A stretch of DNA of 64,000 nt, from positions 1,054,001 through 1,118,000 of the forward strand of contig JAZAYU010000081.1 in the NCBI GenBank assembly GCA_038501625.1. Direction: 5' to 3'. Within the stretch, counting starts at the first letter, position 1. Every line of letters starts with the position of its first letter. The notes under the pieces were generated by a model, which was not told the origin of the DNA, searched no databases, and saw only the letters and a program-made list of their open reading frames with translations. This stretch comes from Corbicula japonica (taxonomy: Eukaryota; Mollusca; Bivalvia; Venerida; Cyrenidae). The translations under genes and the position numbers were made by a program. Below are positions 34,801-44,608 of the stretch, in pieces.

Positions 34801-37655
34801 TGCAGCCGAAAAGGTAGAAGCTGTTAAAGGAAGTAACATAATACAGGAGTCTAAAACACTCGTAAAACCAGCATCATATTCCAAAAAGCTCATGGATTCA
34901 GCACGGCCTAAAAGTAACATTTTTAGCATTTTTATAAAGTCCATTAATCAACAAACTCTTTCTCTGTTAAAATACAAAACTATACATTTTATTATAAAAT
35001 AAAACGTATAGGTAAGTTTAGTATACGTTATTTGGCGTGTGAATATTTCGCATTGATATGTCTTTTTCCAAGAAAAGAATATCTGCTTCATACTGGAAGA
35101 ATAAATGGGTTAAAATGAATTCCAAAAAAGTGCCGTTTCTTACTCTAAACCTCTCAAAGATTGATGGAGACCCAGGCAGCGTTCCGGGCCTTCATGATTA
35201 GAGTAGTCTTGTGACTGGTCATTTGAATGACTTGGCACAAGTGCAACTCCAGTATCCGTTTTATATCTCAATAGAGCTTATGTTGTGCAAGGAGTGTGGT
35301 ACAGAAGAGATTCGAACCCATGATATCAAAATTTAGTTTACGAGCTCTACCCATTACACTTATTTGTCTTTAGACAGAATGTCCTTATTTAAATAGCTTT
35401 TATTTAAATATTTCAAAAATAACCCTGACATTTTTTCAGGTCACCCGGCTATAGAATCACTTCGTGCAGAGCATGGGACCAGAGCATTAATAGGAAAACT
35501 TGTAAAAAACAGCGCATCATTTATTGCTACTATCAACAACGTCAGGTAAAATAAATTAATTAAGGTCATTAGCTCAGAAGTTTAAGTACTATACGCTTAT
35601 ACTTGATGTACGACCAATTTTGAAGATTTTGTTAAGGCTATTTTCTTTTATATTTACGACGATATTTCGAATTTAAAATACATGTAAAACACAACAAACA
35701 ATAAACAAAAAAGAGAAAAATTTGCCACTGTGTTCTAGGATGATGTAAATTGAGGAGAAAATAAAGATATAAGCAACAAAGGTTACTAGTGTGTCAGGCT
35801 TTAAACGTGTTATTTGTCATTTCCTCGTCAATATTGTTTATACTTGTACACTGTTATTTTCTGTTCACAGAGAAAATACTGAAGTTCACAGAGATAATAC
35901 TGAAGTTATTTTAAAGTCCATCGGGACAGAGACAGAGGACCTGTCCATTGGTTTACATCTTTCTGACGCGTCCATATGTGACTTCATCGAAGGTAAAAGT
36001 AAATACACTGGAAGATTCAAAATCAAGTAACAATGGCTCGCAACGCAAATTTCGCCCTGAATTTCTTTGGAGAGCAAGTTGAAATATCAGTCAAGTAAAA
36101 TGTTTGGATATATTCTCATTTCGATAGTAGGCTAAGGATTCTGTGTGGAAAATATGAAAATATTTAACTACTCATGAAAAATCCAAAGATCCCAAAATAT
36201 TTTGAAAAACAACGTTTTAGTCAAGTGTAGATGTAAAAACGCGAGATAATCTGACCTTTTAAACATTAGAATGCATGAGAAAAAATGTAACGTTGATTTA
36301 CTGTTGTGCCTTTCAAAACATAAACGTTCTCGGGTCAGTCGCTCGAAAACTCAAGCCAGTACCTGTCTTTATTTAGTAAACAATTTATGTTATTAATGTT
36401 GAGGGCATTCTCCTCCCATCCGCCACTATGAATTTCTAATACAGGCATAGTTTATGTAATAATTAAACAATAGAAGTCCTCAGAATTAAGTATTTGGTTG
36501 TTGTACCGCAGACAGCACAGTTAAACAGAACATTACATTTAACATACCATAGAAAGAACCAAGATACATATATTTGAGAAGTGCTCAACCCGAGTATAGG
36601 CGGCGTTGATATTTATATGCATTTCAAGTTCTGCCATTTAACAGGCTCAAACATACAGAGCCTGTAATTTGATAAAGATATGTATCGTGTTTGGTGAGGA
36701 TGAAATATAATAAAATAAAAAATCATAACAAGAAAGTCATCTATATAATCCAGTCAATCATTTAAATAAACCCCGAACTGAGATGGATGATATGTTTGTA
36801 TTTTGCTGAAAACTTTATGAATGTTAGAATGTTATATAGAAGAAACATCACTGTAACGTTAAGATACGCCGGTATTTGAAATTACGTTACGAAACGAGAT
36901 GGCATGGAATAACACGTGGTGAAACGGATTATTCTTGCATACCAGATCATGTCATCGGTTGCTTTCACCCGTGTAGGAAATTTCCATCATTCATGTAGAA
37001 TGAGTCGCGTGCTAACATGAGTGATGTTACGTCATCACGTATTCGACTTAATATATTTAACTAAGTGTAATCATTTACAAAATTAGGTATGTTAACGTCA
37101 ACGTTTAAGCGCATTGAAACAAAAATTTAGACGATATATATGTACACAAATATTGTGAATAATGAAGGTTTGCAAGTAAAAAGTATCTTTCATGAGACAT
37201 TCGGTTAAGATAGAAAACTCTGTCACCTCGCGTCAACTGTTTTGGAGAGAACTCGGTAGAGCCTTGTTCCCACCAAAACAGTTCAACCTGGTGACAGATT
37301 TTCCATCTTCTCTTCACACTTATGCAAGATACTTATAACACGGGATGATAGGTAATGACACGAGGTTACACGGAATTACACGGGATGCTATTTACTGACA
37401 TGGGATATCGCGGGATGACACGGGTTGGCATTTCATGAGCACAAGAGTAGAATTGGTGCCATCTAATGATGGCGACCTGCTTCAATAACGTATATATTTA
37501 AGAAAAAACAGCTTTAATTTTAAGGTATTGTTATTTTATTAATTTTCATTTCAGCAAAAATAGGTAAAGTTAAGTTTGTGAAAGATGATTACGACGACGA
37601 TGATGATGAAAATGATGATGAGGGAAATAACAACAACATTGCCACTCATATGTGA
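19779..37655 (+). CDS. HVCN1-like: Hv1-type voltage-gated proton channel-like protein, gene 1 (13 coding exons)
   Basis: The exons are 19779-19823, 21416-21540, 24512-24636, 26670-27037, 28232-28285, 31253-31391, 32254-32369, 32633-32705, 33448-33591, 34806-34913, 35440-35545, 35871-35992 and 37555-37655. All junctions are GT-AG and in phase, giving 541 aa. Seen: S1 at 70-93 with D82, E89 and D93 aligning to human Hv1 D112, E119 and D123; S2 at 210-229 with E221 and K225 (human E153, K157); S3 with D242 and D253 (D174, D185); S4 with W278, R279, R282 and N285 (W207, R208, R211, N214). V276 replaces R205, and L218 replaces F150. Family knowledge: such proteins conduct protons across the plasma membrane as dimers held by a post-S4 coiled coil. 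Odd features are the roughly 110-residue S1-S2 loop and the 200-residue C-terminal tail. Proton conduction and gating here are inference. Confidence 0.88.
20478..20820 (+). repeat. 29-bp minisatellite, about 12 copies, in gene 1 intron 1
   Basis: The unit is GCTGAGCTAGCCGGGACAAG plus CACGCAGCG, with small variants (TTAGCTAATCGGGG, CACGCTACG). The reverse complement of the unit contains TTGTCCCGGCTAGCTCAG, an 18-base exact match to the A-box end of the tRNA-like repeat at 31985-32080. Confidence 0.9.
21416..21540 (+). CDS. HVCN1-like: Gene 1 exon 2 (charged N-terminal segment, residues 16-56)
   Basis: The acceptor is TTTTGTAG and the donor GGAAA|GTAGGT (phase 2). It encodes a predicted cytosolic, helix-prone Glu/Lys-rich segment ending in a short proline run (KRPPPK). 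The paralogous exon at 46036-46160 has the same length. Confidence 0.85.
21600..22215 (+). repeat. Tandem repeat of about 160 bp, 3-4 copies, in gene 1 intron 2
   Basis: It opens with a GTCGGCGTCGG-type run (21640-21675). Then TGCACTTTGGTCCATAACTT...CTTGAGATATCAACTTGAAACTT recurs at about 21701, 21868, 22024 and 22190. No coding sequence is seen. Confidence 0.75.
22262..22470 (-). repeat. tRNA-like repeat (family S), minus-strand copy
   Basis: The minus strand reads TGTCCCGGTTAGCTCAATTGG (A-box) and GCGGGTTCGCTCCCAG (B-box). The conserved flank ATCAGGGCTATCCGATCAACC lies on the 5' side of the A-box. Compare the copies at 31895-32085 and 51000-51240. Confidence 0.65.
22480..23695 (+). repeat. 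145-bp satellite-like tandem array, about 8-9 copies, in gene 1 intron 2
   Basis: GTCACTGTTACTAAAAATAG recurs at 22661, 22806, 22952, 23097, 23233, 23379, 23524 and 23670, a spacing of 145-146 bp (one 136). Most units carry AGGTCAAGGTCA and GTTCACCATGACAAGG. Short ORFs on the minus strand are by-products of the repeat. Confidence 0.9.
23700..24511. other. Rest of gene 1 intron 2
   Basis: This is AT-rich sequence with no exon or recognised repeat. A hydrophobic open frame at 24067-24321 has no supporting motif. Confidence 0.4.
24512..24636 (+). CDS. HVCN1-like: Gene 1 exon 3 (S1 segment)
   Basis: The acceptor is TTCTGTTGCAG and the donor GTAG|GTTGGT (phase 1). It encodes the basic lead-in KIRRKGE and S1, with VLD at residues 80-82 and GELLLD at 88-93. 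D82 aligns with the proton-selectivity aspartate D112 of human Hv1. Confidence 0.88.
26670..27037 (+). CDS. HVCN1-like: Gene 1 exon 4 (long S1-S2 loop and first half of S2)
   Basis: The acceptor is TTATTGCAG and the donor CTAGAG|GTAATA, after E221. Residues 99-208 form the loop. It contains MKCRYPARLGSLGSEA, several N-X-S/T sequons (NNTT, NTS, NST) and a second Cys in TKCGDG. The end, ASISILGILFLE, is the first half of S2. Confidence 0.88.
28232..28285 (+). CDS. HVCN1-like: Gene 1 exon 5 (second half of S2)
   Basis: An 18-codon exon between TTTTTCAG and GAG|GTAATC encodes SAFKIFCLGKEMKEHKLE. K225 aligns with human K157. The phase-0 junctions join exons 4 and 6 into a continuous S2-S3 match to Hv1. 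Confidence 0.86.
28615..28745 (+). repeat. Copy of repeat family R2 in gene 1 intron 5
   Basis: It shares ACTGCCCATGAACAGGC, TCAATCAAACCGAGGCTGCAGTATTTTCAT and TTGTCGTGTTCGGTGGC with copies at 5337, 34510 and 48715. Confidence 0.55.
30165..30500 (-). repeat. Two tRNA-like family S copies in gene 1 intron 5
   Basis: The copies at 30165-30410 and about 30410-30500 both carry, on the minus strand, the B-box surroundings read on plus as CTACTGGGGAGCGAACC. The first also has the conserved flank (CGGATAGTCCTGA...) and GCCACACTGCACAAATAGCG, shared with 51000-51060. Confidence 0.65.
31253..31391 (+). CDS. HVCN1-like: Gene 1 exon 6 (S3 and S4 voltage sensor)
   Basis: The acceptor is CTCTTTTAG and the donor AACA|GTAAGT (phase 1). 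It encodes S3 (FDSFVVTASFVLDIVF) and S4 (IVPWRIIRVVN). The codon aligned to the first S4 arginine of Hv1 is GTA (Val, 31361-31363) and the next is CCA (Pro). Confidence 0.9.
31895..32085 (+). repeat. tRNA-like family S copy in gene 1 intron 6
   Basis: A-box TAGCTCAGTTGG and B-box GGTTCGCTCCC lie at tRNA spacing. They are preceded by about 90 bp conserved with other copies (CAGTACTGTTATCAGTAAAATAA, ATGTCATGCAGTGATG, AGGGCTATCCGATCAACC). There is no closing acceptor stem. Confidence 0.7.
32254..32369 (+). CDS. HVCN1-like: Gene 1 exon 7 (end of S4 and start of coiled-coil segment)
   Basis: The acceptor is TTTGTTCGTCAG and the donor CTCAAG|GTAGGG. Residues 286-324 start with LVVAIQYHQHYHLVLLY and continue into a Lys/Glu-rich heptad-like run (KKVTQELKDAKNEINGLK). 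This matches the position of the Hv1 dimerisation coiled coil. Confidence 0.86.
32633..32705 (+). CDS. HVCN1-like: Gene 1 exon 8 (coiled-coil continuation)
   Basis: The acceptor is CTTTTCCAG and the donor TTAA|GTAAGT (phase 1). It encodes AYTDDLKKLCKDNGIAYNSI and then DAKL, continuing the charged helical segment. Confidence 0.83.
33171..33305. repeat. Near-perfect 135-bp palindrome (MITE family)
   Basis: The arms AAGGTTATAAAACTGAGCAT...GGCTGAAATGG and CCATTTCAGCC...CAGCTTTATAACCTT pair through most of their length around a 10-bp centre. Related single arms occur at 13170, 18900, 47870 and 53810. It lies in gene 1 intron 8. Confidence 0.8.
33448..33591 (+). CDS. HVCN1-like: Gene 1 exon 9 (C-terminal tail)
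   Basis: The acceptor is GATTTTCAG and the donor CAAG|GTACTT (phase 1). It encodes MYRKVKAKTNFIGALTSFAL and more. It is conserved with the paralogue exon at 53943. No domain is recognised. Confidence 0.82.
33655..33780 (+). repeat. Degenerate tRNA-like family S copy in gene 1 intron 9
   Basis: It contains GGTTGTTCCAGTTAGCTAAG and TTCGGGTTCGATCCCCAG at A-box/B-box spacing. Confidence 0.6.
34320..34640 (+). repeat. Copy of repeat family R2 in gene 1 intron 9
   Basis: It matches 5780-6100 through TTTTCTCGTTTTGGACAAACCC, GGGGACAATACGCCGCTGAA, TCATTGAAGGTTCCATG and CTCAATCAAACTGAGCCTG. Confidence 0.65.
34806..34913 (+). CDS. HVCN1-like: Gene 1 exon 10 (C-terminal tail)
   Basis: The acceptor is TTCTACTTGCAG and the donor AAAA|GTAACA. 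It encodes AEKVEAVKGSNIIQESKTLV and 16 further residues, in phase with exons 9 and 11. I found no paralogous exon in gene 2, so support is the reading frame and splice sites only. Confidence 0.7.
35440..35545 (+). CDS. HVCN1-like: Gene 1 exon 11 (C-terminal tail)
   Basis: The acceptor is TTTTTTCAG and the donor GTCAG|GTAAAA (phase 2). It encodes HPAIESLRAEHGTRALIGKL and a short continuation, helix-prone. The family is not recognised. Confidence 0.7.
35871..35992 (+). CDS. HVCN1-like: Gene 1 exon 12 (C-terminal tail)
   Basis: The acceptor is TGTTCACAG and the donor GAAG|GTAAAA. It encodes an acidic segment with an internal near-repeat (ENTEVHRDNTEV). Confidence 0.7.
36580..36700 (+). repeat. 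Degenerate R2 repeat in gene 1 intron 12
   Basis: GTGCTCAACCCGAGTATAGGCGGCGT and ACAGGCTCAAACATACAGAGCCTG resemble the core of the R2 family. Confidence 0.45.
37209..37312. repeat. About 104-bp imperfect palindrome in gene 1 intron 12
   Basis: GATAGAAAACTCTGTCACCT...CAACTGTTTTGG pairs with CCAAAACAGTTCAACC...GGTGACAGATTTTCCATC. A run of CACGGGATGACACGGG-type near-repeats follows at about 37335-37430. Confidence 0.65.
37555..37655 (+). CDS. HVCN1-like: Gene 1 exon 13 (acidic C-terminus and stop)
   Basis: The acceptor is TTCATTTCAG. It encodes AKIGKVKFVKDDYDDDDDEN, then DDEGNNNN and a short end, with TGA at 37653-37655. The Asp/Asn run is encoded by GAT/GAC repeats. Confidence 0.75.
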
Positions 37656-37891
37656 CACACACAATGCCATACAAACAGGAAGAAATAATAATATTATAAA
37701 CCTCTTTCTACGTGAATCTACCGTGATACATTTCTTTCGTTGAAGTGACAGAATCGGTTATTTTAAATTCTATCCTATATTTTAAAATTCATCTTACTAG
37801 TGTTTAAACTTACAGTGGCCGGTTATTCTATGTTCAACCATAAGAGAAATGTAAGTTTTTATTTCTCTACAGTTATATGGCATGCAATTTA

Positions 37892-37897
37892 AATAAA
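37892..37897 (+). promoter_or_regulatory. Candidate polyadenylation signal of gene 1
   Basis: AATAAA lies 237 nt after the stop codon. A second AATAAA is at 37993. Either could end the transcript. Confidence 0.5.
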
Positions 37898-38164
37898 TCT
37901 AGATTTAAACACAGGATTCACCATGTTCACGTTAAGAACAACATATCTTCAACGCCTTCTGTCATTGTGTTAGCGCAATAGATTATAATGTGAATAAATT
38001 ATTGAGTTCGCTCATCTGTTATAATTCGTTTTTTTGGAAAAACCACACGCAGAAACACGTCTCCCCACATAGCCAAGAGTTGGAAAGAACAGACGAGTTT
38101 GCGTTTATGATACAATTAATGTGAAAACTAAGACGACATTAATAATCAAAGAAAAAGAGAAACT

Positions 38165-39142
38165 ATTTGAACGGTCAGTGGAAAACATATACACTTAACA
38201 ACTTTTCTAAGTATACACCTGTGTACTGGGGCATTACTGGCTTGATAAGTGAACCATTGCTCTAAAACTTTCAATAAAACATGCAAAAATACTAATTGAT
38301 TTATAAGTAAAATATTTTTCAAAATAACTGACAACTGACTGCTCACAATCATTTCGAGTACTGGCACCCACAGAATACAAATTCACATCATTGAATAATG
38401 ATTATGACCACCAACATCGCGAATAACTGCAAGACACATTGATCTGATTGTGCTAAATACAGTTCTGAATTACTCATTTTGGAGAATCTTAATTCCAAAC
38501 CTGAAAAAAAATGATGTTCCAAGTTGGCGAAGATTGCATGGCTGGTCCCTCACGTTTCGTACTCCTATGCCAAGATCAGACCATTGTTTTTCTCTTCGAT
38601 TAAGATCCAGAGTTTTAGCACACCATGGACATATTCTTCGGTGTTCACCTCAAGAAAAGGTCTGGTGTTCGCCGAACGATGACACGGTGCACCATCATGC
38701 ATTAACTGCATTAAATGCACATTTGTGCATGAAGACGGTCGGAACAAGGACTTGTCGCTGATGTTTTTCAGAATTTTAGTTCCCTTGGATTAAAACTGCT
38801 GCATAACTCTTGTGCACTGAAATACCAGCCCACTGCATTAAAAATGATCCACCACAATAAAAAAAATCCGCTTTAATTTTTTTTTTGCGATTTAACCGGT
38901 TACCGCTGAAGGTGGTAAAACGCGTTATTAACTGTATTGTGAATTTGTATTTTGAGGGTGCCAGTACTCTAAATGATTTTGAGCAGTCAGTTGTCTGTTA
39001 TTTTGAAAAATATTTTACTAATAAATCAGTTAGTAATATTTGCATGTTTTATTGAAAGTTTTAGGCCAATAGTTCACTTATCAAGCCAGTAATGCACCAG
39101 TACGCAGGTGTATACTTAGAAAAGTTGTTAAGTGTCAACTAC
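38165..39142 (-). mobile_element. Tc1/mariner-type remnant with about 210-bp inverted repeats
   Basis: The arms 38190-38390 and 38937-39137 are inverted copies (CACTTAACAACTTTTCTAAG, AAGTATACACCTG, AATATTTTTCAAAATAAC). Between them the minus strand encodes a piece of a DDE transposase: QLMHDGAPCHRSANTRPFLE, then in another frame ICPWCAKTLDLNREEKQWSD. These match the family's DGAPCH and SPDLNPIE blocks in order. The frame change and missing N-terminal part make it a non-functional remnant. Confidence 0.75.
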
Positions 39143-39389
39143 AATATTTAAAAGTGCTGTGTTAAACTATATTTGTTGTTTCTATTTAAGAATATTTGAA
39201 TAAATAAAACCGAAAGTAGGAGTTCTTCGAAATGCCTCCATATCCAATTGTATTAGTATTGGTGCAAACTCGATCTGGGCAAAGGTTCGCGTTTTTATCA
39301 CAACGTTCAGAATTTAGTCATTTTGGCGGTTACCCGTTCTACAAACAGCGAAAGAGCGAAAATAAGTCATTCCGTCGGGAGACTTTTTG

Positions 39390-39500
39390 TGGTTTTTGCT
39401 CATTTGAGAACATGTTGGGCAGCAGGTGTGAGGTTTGTGCACCATAGAACCTTATTTAAACCCCAGTGGGAAATTGTTTTGCCACGGACCATTACTCAGC
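39390..39500 (-). repeat. Fragment of repeat family R1
   Basis: GAACATGTTGGGCAGCAGGTGTGAGGTTTGTGCACCATAGAACC, then TTTAAACCCCAGTGGGAAATTG, matches 50248-50320. Confidence 0.55.
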
Positions 39501-39559
39501 AAGAGAATCGCACTTGTAACTTGAAAGGTATGACTCGTAACACAGAGAGGATCGTGCTT

Positions 39560-42530
39560 ACAAAAGATGATTGAAAAAATAAAGAATGCACGCCTGCCGA
39601 CACTGATGATGTTACAAGAAAAGTTTACTGTACATGTACGTTAGACATGTACAACATCTAATGGAAATCGAGAAACTAAAGTGATATCACGTTTTTTTAA
39701 GTTCACTCATTTGAATTAAACTCTTCAAAACAATTTTGTGTGGTCAAATATCTGACTTTTCTTCATTAAAGCCAATCCAATCAGAGTTCTTGAGCCCTGT
39801 TCTACTACAATAATATGTGTTCAATATACTATAAATTTCAGTTTAAAATCAAACGGGCTCTACTTAATAAACTGTTTTATTCATCTGATGACTGCGACGG
39901 AAGTTGGTATCCCGGTAAAATTATTTCAATCATGAAAGTAAACATCGAATGTCCTTAAATCATACTCAGATTATACGTACATCGCCTTCGTAAACATCTG
40001 TTTTCTTTCAAATGTTACGCTATTTTTACGAAATGGTCTTATTTTGGCGAACATTGTTTTGTGATACCAAAATGCAGGAATAACATAATACAGCGTAAGA
40101 AAATTGATTTTACAATTTATTATTTTACGTTTTTTTTTTAATATTAGTGCGGTCAAAAGTAAAATTGACACGTCTACAAATCTAACGATTCATTTTTTAC
40201 TTGCTTTATATTTATCAAAAGAAATTCTGCACCGCCGGAGATCGAATTAAAATATTATGCCTTTGATTGTCAATTAGTTCTTGTCTAATTGAAGAGAGTG
40301 ATGTAATTAAATTTTGGGTGCGCGAGAGTCTTTTTGTTACGGCATGGAACCTACTAGCATTTCATTTAAACCCTATTGAATTATAAATTAATGCATTGCA
40401 GATTTGTTTTCTTAGTTTACATGTTTATTAAATGTTTACAGATATACAATCTAATATAAAAACTACAAATTGAACATTGTTCATTTTTGTAAAACAGAAC
40501 GAGCAGAATGAGAAACTATTTAAATATGGTCCTAAAGCAGGGCTGTAAGGTCCGCCGTTCTGGGCCTTAACCTCTGGACCGTATCGGCGATGGACCGTTT
40601 CGTCTGTATATCAATTCAATAAATCAAACTGTGTAAAATATGATTTTACTTCATATTGTTAAATTAATTTGACAAAAACCTTTTTAAACAACAACTCGTA
40701 ACGGTTACCAAACAAAAATCCCTGGGATCATTAATTTTCCAAAATGAAACCATCATAATTTAGCTATTACGTTGTAATTGGCCCGACCACGAACTTCAAA
40801 TGTAACTAAATAGCAAACTAGACCAGTTCATCACGAACACTGATAGTATGGTATTGATAACTTGACAGTCACGTGACAGACTCGTAAAATAAAAAAGTTC
40901 ATCTTTGTACAAGTTTGATATTGTGGCGAGAATCGATTTCTGGAAGAACATTTAAATCGCCCATATCTGCTATAAGATAATAATTCAAGTCTTGGTTATA
41001 TACTTCTCTATCACGTGACTGTCTACTTATCCATAATCAGTTATAGGTTTAGTTCCGTAATTGATATAACCTTAGAATATTCTTTTTGAAGCAATTTACT
41101 GACAGTCAGCGTCCAAGTAATGCTAGTGCACCAATAATGCATTACTTTTTAATGTGATGCAAAGTAATAAATAATCCACCATGCTTACATGAACTTAACG
41201 TCAATTCTGCGAATACTAAGGATAAGGATTAGAGCTGCATTACTTATAAAATAATTAAAAACACAGATTTTGTAAACTGAGAATGCTTGCTAGAAATATG
41301 ATTATGTACCTTAAATAACCAAGCATATTCTCACGATATAAATTTTAAATCAACTAATCAATTAAAAGTTATAATTTTATTGTTTTAAATCGTTTCTGTA
41401 TAAGGTATAAAACCCTATTTGTTTATATGTATTAAAAGTTTCATGATCGTAAACATTAATTAACTGAACATTTTTAATCATCTAAAAATTTAAAAACTCA
41501 ATTATTGTGACTTGAATAAATTACCATAATAAGTTTAAAGAGTGAAATTATTATTCAAAACCCTGGTGAAAGGATTAAAATTGCTTGTGAGAGGTTAACA
41601 GCCTGACAGCGTGAAGCAAGGCTTTGTTGGTATGATGTTATAACATGATTTTAAACTATCATAGTATTTAAAAAAGCATGTTCAGATATTTTCAGAATAT
41701 GCGAATATTTTTAAATTTTGAAAATCAGACATATTCATTTTCTGTTTGTAATAAAAAGCTTTGTAAAAGTTAAAAAAAAACGTTTGTAGGACATTTTCGA
41801 ATAAAATGACTTGAAATGACACTAGCGTCACGAAAACGAACGAACAAATTCTAATATATTGATATTACTTGTTCCTGATTTTTATTTTCCAATTTTTCTC
41901 ATTACCTGAAAATATTAGAACATAAAATATATAATTATAGTATTGAACGATTACAATTTCAAATCACGTTCTACATGTGACGTCACATCCGTCGAGCCTT
42001 AAACTCCACGAGGCCAGGCTGTGGGACTGCGAGGCTGCAAATTTCACGCTTCGAGGCTTCTGTGCGAGACGATTGTAGCATAACGTATAGATCTTCGAAA
42101 ATAGATTTTTTTCTAAATTCTTCCATAAAAAATCAAATGTATTACGTTTGGTCAGCTCTTTATTTGGATATTATGGTAAACGTTTGAGTTGGGATTGTTA
42201 CACTCCTTTTAATGCATCAACGACCACGAGATCTGTATTTTTGTCCGGAGCAGCGATGCAGAAAACAGCTGATGAGATCAATACATGTTAAATAATTCAA
42301 ATCTTGATTATGGTAAAATGTATTGAAAGTATTTTGTTTGATGCATTTACAGCTAATGAACGAGGTGTAACAATAAATCAATATTTAAAAAATTGAAAGA
42401 AGTTAATAACATGAATTTTGTGATGTGCAAAATTATCCATTCTACTGGATAAGAATAGTTGAGATTTTGCATTTAATTTGAATATGGAATGTTTTCAAAC
42501 AGACTATTTTACATTCTGGGTGGCTGTCCA
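39560..42530. other. Intergenic AT-rich sequence without recognised features
   Basis: I see no coding exon, RNA gene or clear repeat in this stretch. Confidence 0.4.
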
Positions 42531-42534
42531 ACAT

Positions 42535-44512
42535 AACAGTTTTGTTCCATAAGTCTCAGGTACAGGTTACTTTTTGTACCATAAGTGTCAGGTACGGTTA
42601 CTTTTTGTACCATAAGTGTCAGGTACGGTTACTTTTTGTACAATAAGTGTTGACACGGGTTTCTGTTTGTACCATCAGTATCAATACCATAAGTGTAAGG
42701 CACGGGTTATACTACGGTTTACATACTGTACCATAAATGTTAGGCACGGGTTACTCTTTGTAACATAAGTGTCAGGCACGGGTTACTATTTGTACCATAA
42801 GTGTCATGTACGGGTTACTTTTTGTACCATAAGTGTCAGGAACGGGTTGTATTTGTACCATAAGTGATAGGCACGGGTTATTCTACGGGTTACTTTTTGT
42901 AGCATAAGTGTCAGGCACGGGTTACTTTTTGTACCATCAGTGTCAGGAACGGGTTATCTTTGTACCATAAGCGTCAGACACGGGTTAATTTTTGTACCAT
43001 AAGTGCCATGTACGGGTTACATTTTGTACCATAAGTGTCAGCAACGGGTTGTATTTGTACCATAAGTGTCAGGAACGGGCTGTATTTGTACCATAAGTGA
43101 TAGGCACGGGTTATTTTACGGGTTACTTTTTGTACCATAAGTGTCAGGCACGGGTTACTTTTTTTACCATAAGTGTCAGGCACGGGTTACTTTTTGTATT
43201 ATAAGTGTCAAACACGGCTTACTTTTTGTACCATAAGTGTCAGGCACGGGTTACTTTTTGTATTATAAGTGTATAACATGGCTTACTTTATGTACCATAA
43301 GTGTCTGGCTCGGGTTACTTTTTGTACCATAAGTGTCTGGTTCGGGTTACTTTTTGTACCATAAGTATCAGGCACTGCTTACTTTTAGTACCATAAGTGT
43401 CAGAAACCGGTTATATTTGTACCATTAGTAAAATGCACGGGTTATTCTTTGTACCATAAGTGTCCGGCTCGGATTACTTTTTGTACCATAAAGGTCAGGT
43501 ACGGGTTACTATTTGTATCACAAGTGTAAAGTACGGGTTACTTTTTGTACCATAAGTGTCAGGCACGGGTTACTATTTGTACCATAAGTGTCAAGTACGG
43601 GTTACTTTTTGTACCATAAGTGTCAGGCACGGGTAACTTTTTGTACCATAAGTGTCAGGTACGGGTTACTATTTGTACCATAAGTGTCAAGTACGGGTTA
43701 CTTTTTGTACCATAAGTGTCAGGCTAGGGTTACTTTTTGTACCATAAGTGTCAGGCTATGGTTACTTTTTGTACTATAAGTGTCAGGCTAGGGTTACTTT
43801 TTGTACCATAAGTGTCAGGTACGGGTTACTTTTTGTACCATAAGTGTCTGGCTCGGGTTACTTTTTGTACCATAAGTGTCTGGCTCGGGTTCCTCTTTGT
43901 ACCATAAGTGTCTGGCTCGGGTTACTTTTTGTACCATAAGTGTCCTGCTCGGGTTACTTTTTGTACCATAAGTATCTCGCTCGGGTTACTTTTTGTACCA
44001 TAATTGTCAGGCTAGGGTTACTCTTTTATACCATAAGTGTCTGGCTCGGGTTATTTTTTGTTCCATAAGTGTCATGTACGGGTTACTTTTTGTGCGATAA
44101 GTGTCAGGCTATGGTTACTTTTCGTACCATAAGTGTCTGGCTCGGGCTACTTTTTGTACCATAAGTGTCTGGCTCGGGTTACTTTTTGTACCATAAGTGT
44201 CTGGCTCGGGTTACTTTTTGTTCCATAAGTGTCAGGCTAGGGTTACTCTTTGTACCATTAGTGTCTGGCTCGGGTAACTTTTTGTACCATAAGTGTCAGG
44301 CTAGGGTTACTCTTTGTACCATAAGTGTCTGGCTCGGGTTACTTTTTGTTCCCTAAGTGTCAGACTAGGGTTACTTTTTGTTCCATAAGTGTCTGGCTCG
44401 GGTTACTTTTAGTACCATAAATGTCAGGTTATGGTTACTTTTTGTACCATAAGTGTCAGGTACGGGTTACTTTTTGTACCATAAGTGTCAGGTACGGATT
44501 ACTTCTGCTTTG
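42535..44512 (+). repeat. 32-bp minisatellite, about 60 copies
   Basis: The consensus unit is GTACCATAAGTGTCAGGCAC followed by GGGTTACTTTTT. Variants cluster in blocks: TCAGGCACG-type units lie mainly in the left and middle, TCTGGCTCG and TCAGGCTAG types on the right. The unit length is not a multiple of three and the open frames inside are not genes. The array sits between the two channel genes. Confidence 0.92.
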
Positions 44513-44518
44513 ACTTTT

Positions 44519-44608
44519 TACCCCAAAAAGCACACGATTTTTACCCAATAAACCACGCGAGTTTTATCCGATAAAGCACGCGATTTTAATCCGATAAAGC
44601 GCGCTATT
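44519..44608 (+). repeat. Short tandem repeat flanking the minisatellite
   Basis: Three to four degenerate copies of AAAGCACGCGATTTTAATCCGAT (about 26 bp) directly follow the 32-bp array. Confidence 0.6.

Noticed and set aside
38450..38761. Plus-strand 103-codon open frame
   Set aside because: It is antisense to the transposase remnant, whose DGAPCH motif on the minus strand explains the region.
42974..44356. Open frames inside the 32-bp minisatellite
   Set aside because: The unit length is not a multiple of three, and the frames depend on local unit variants.
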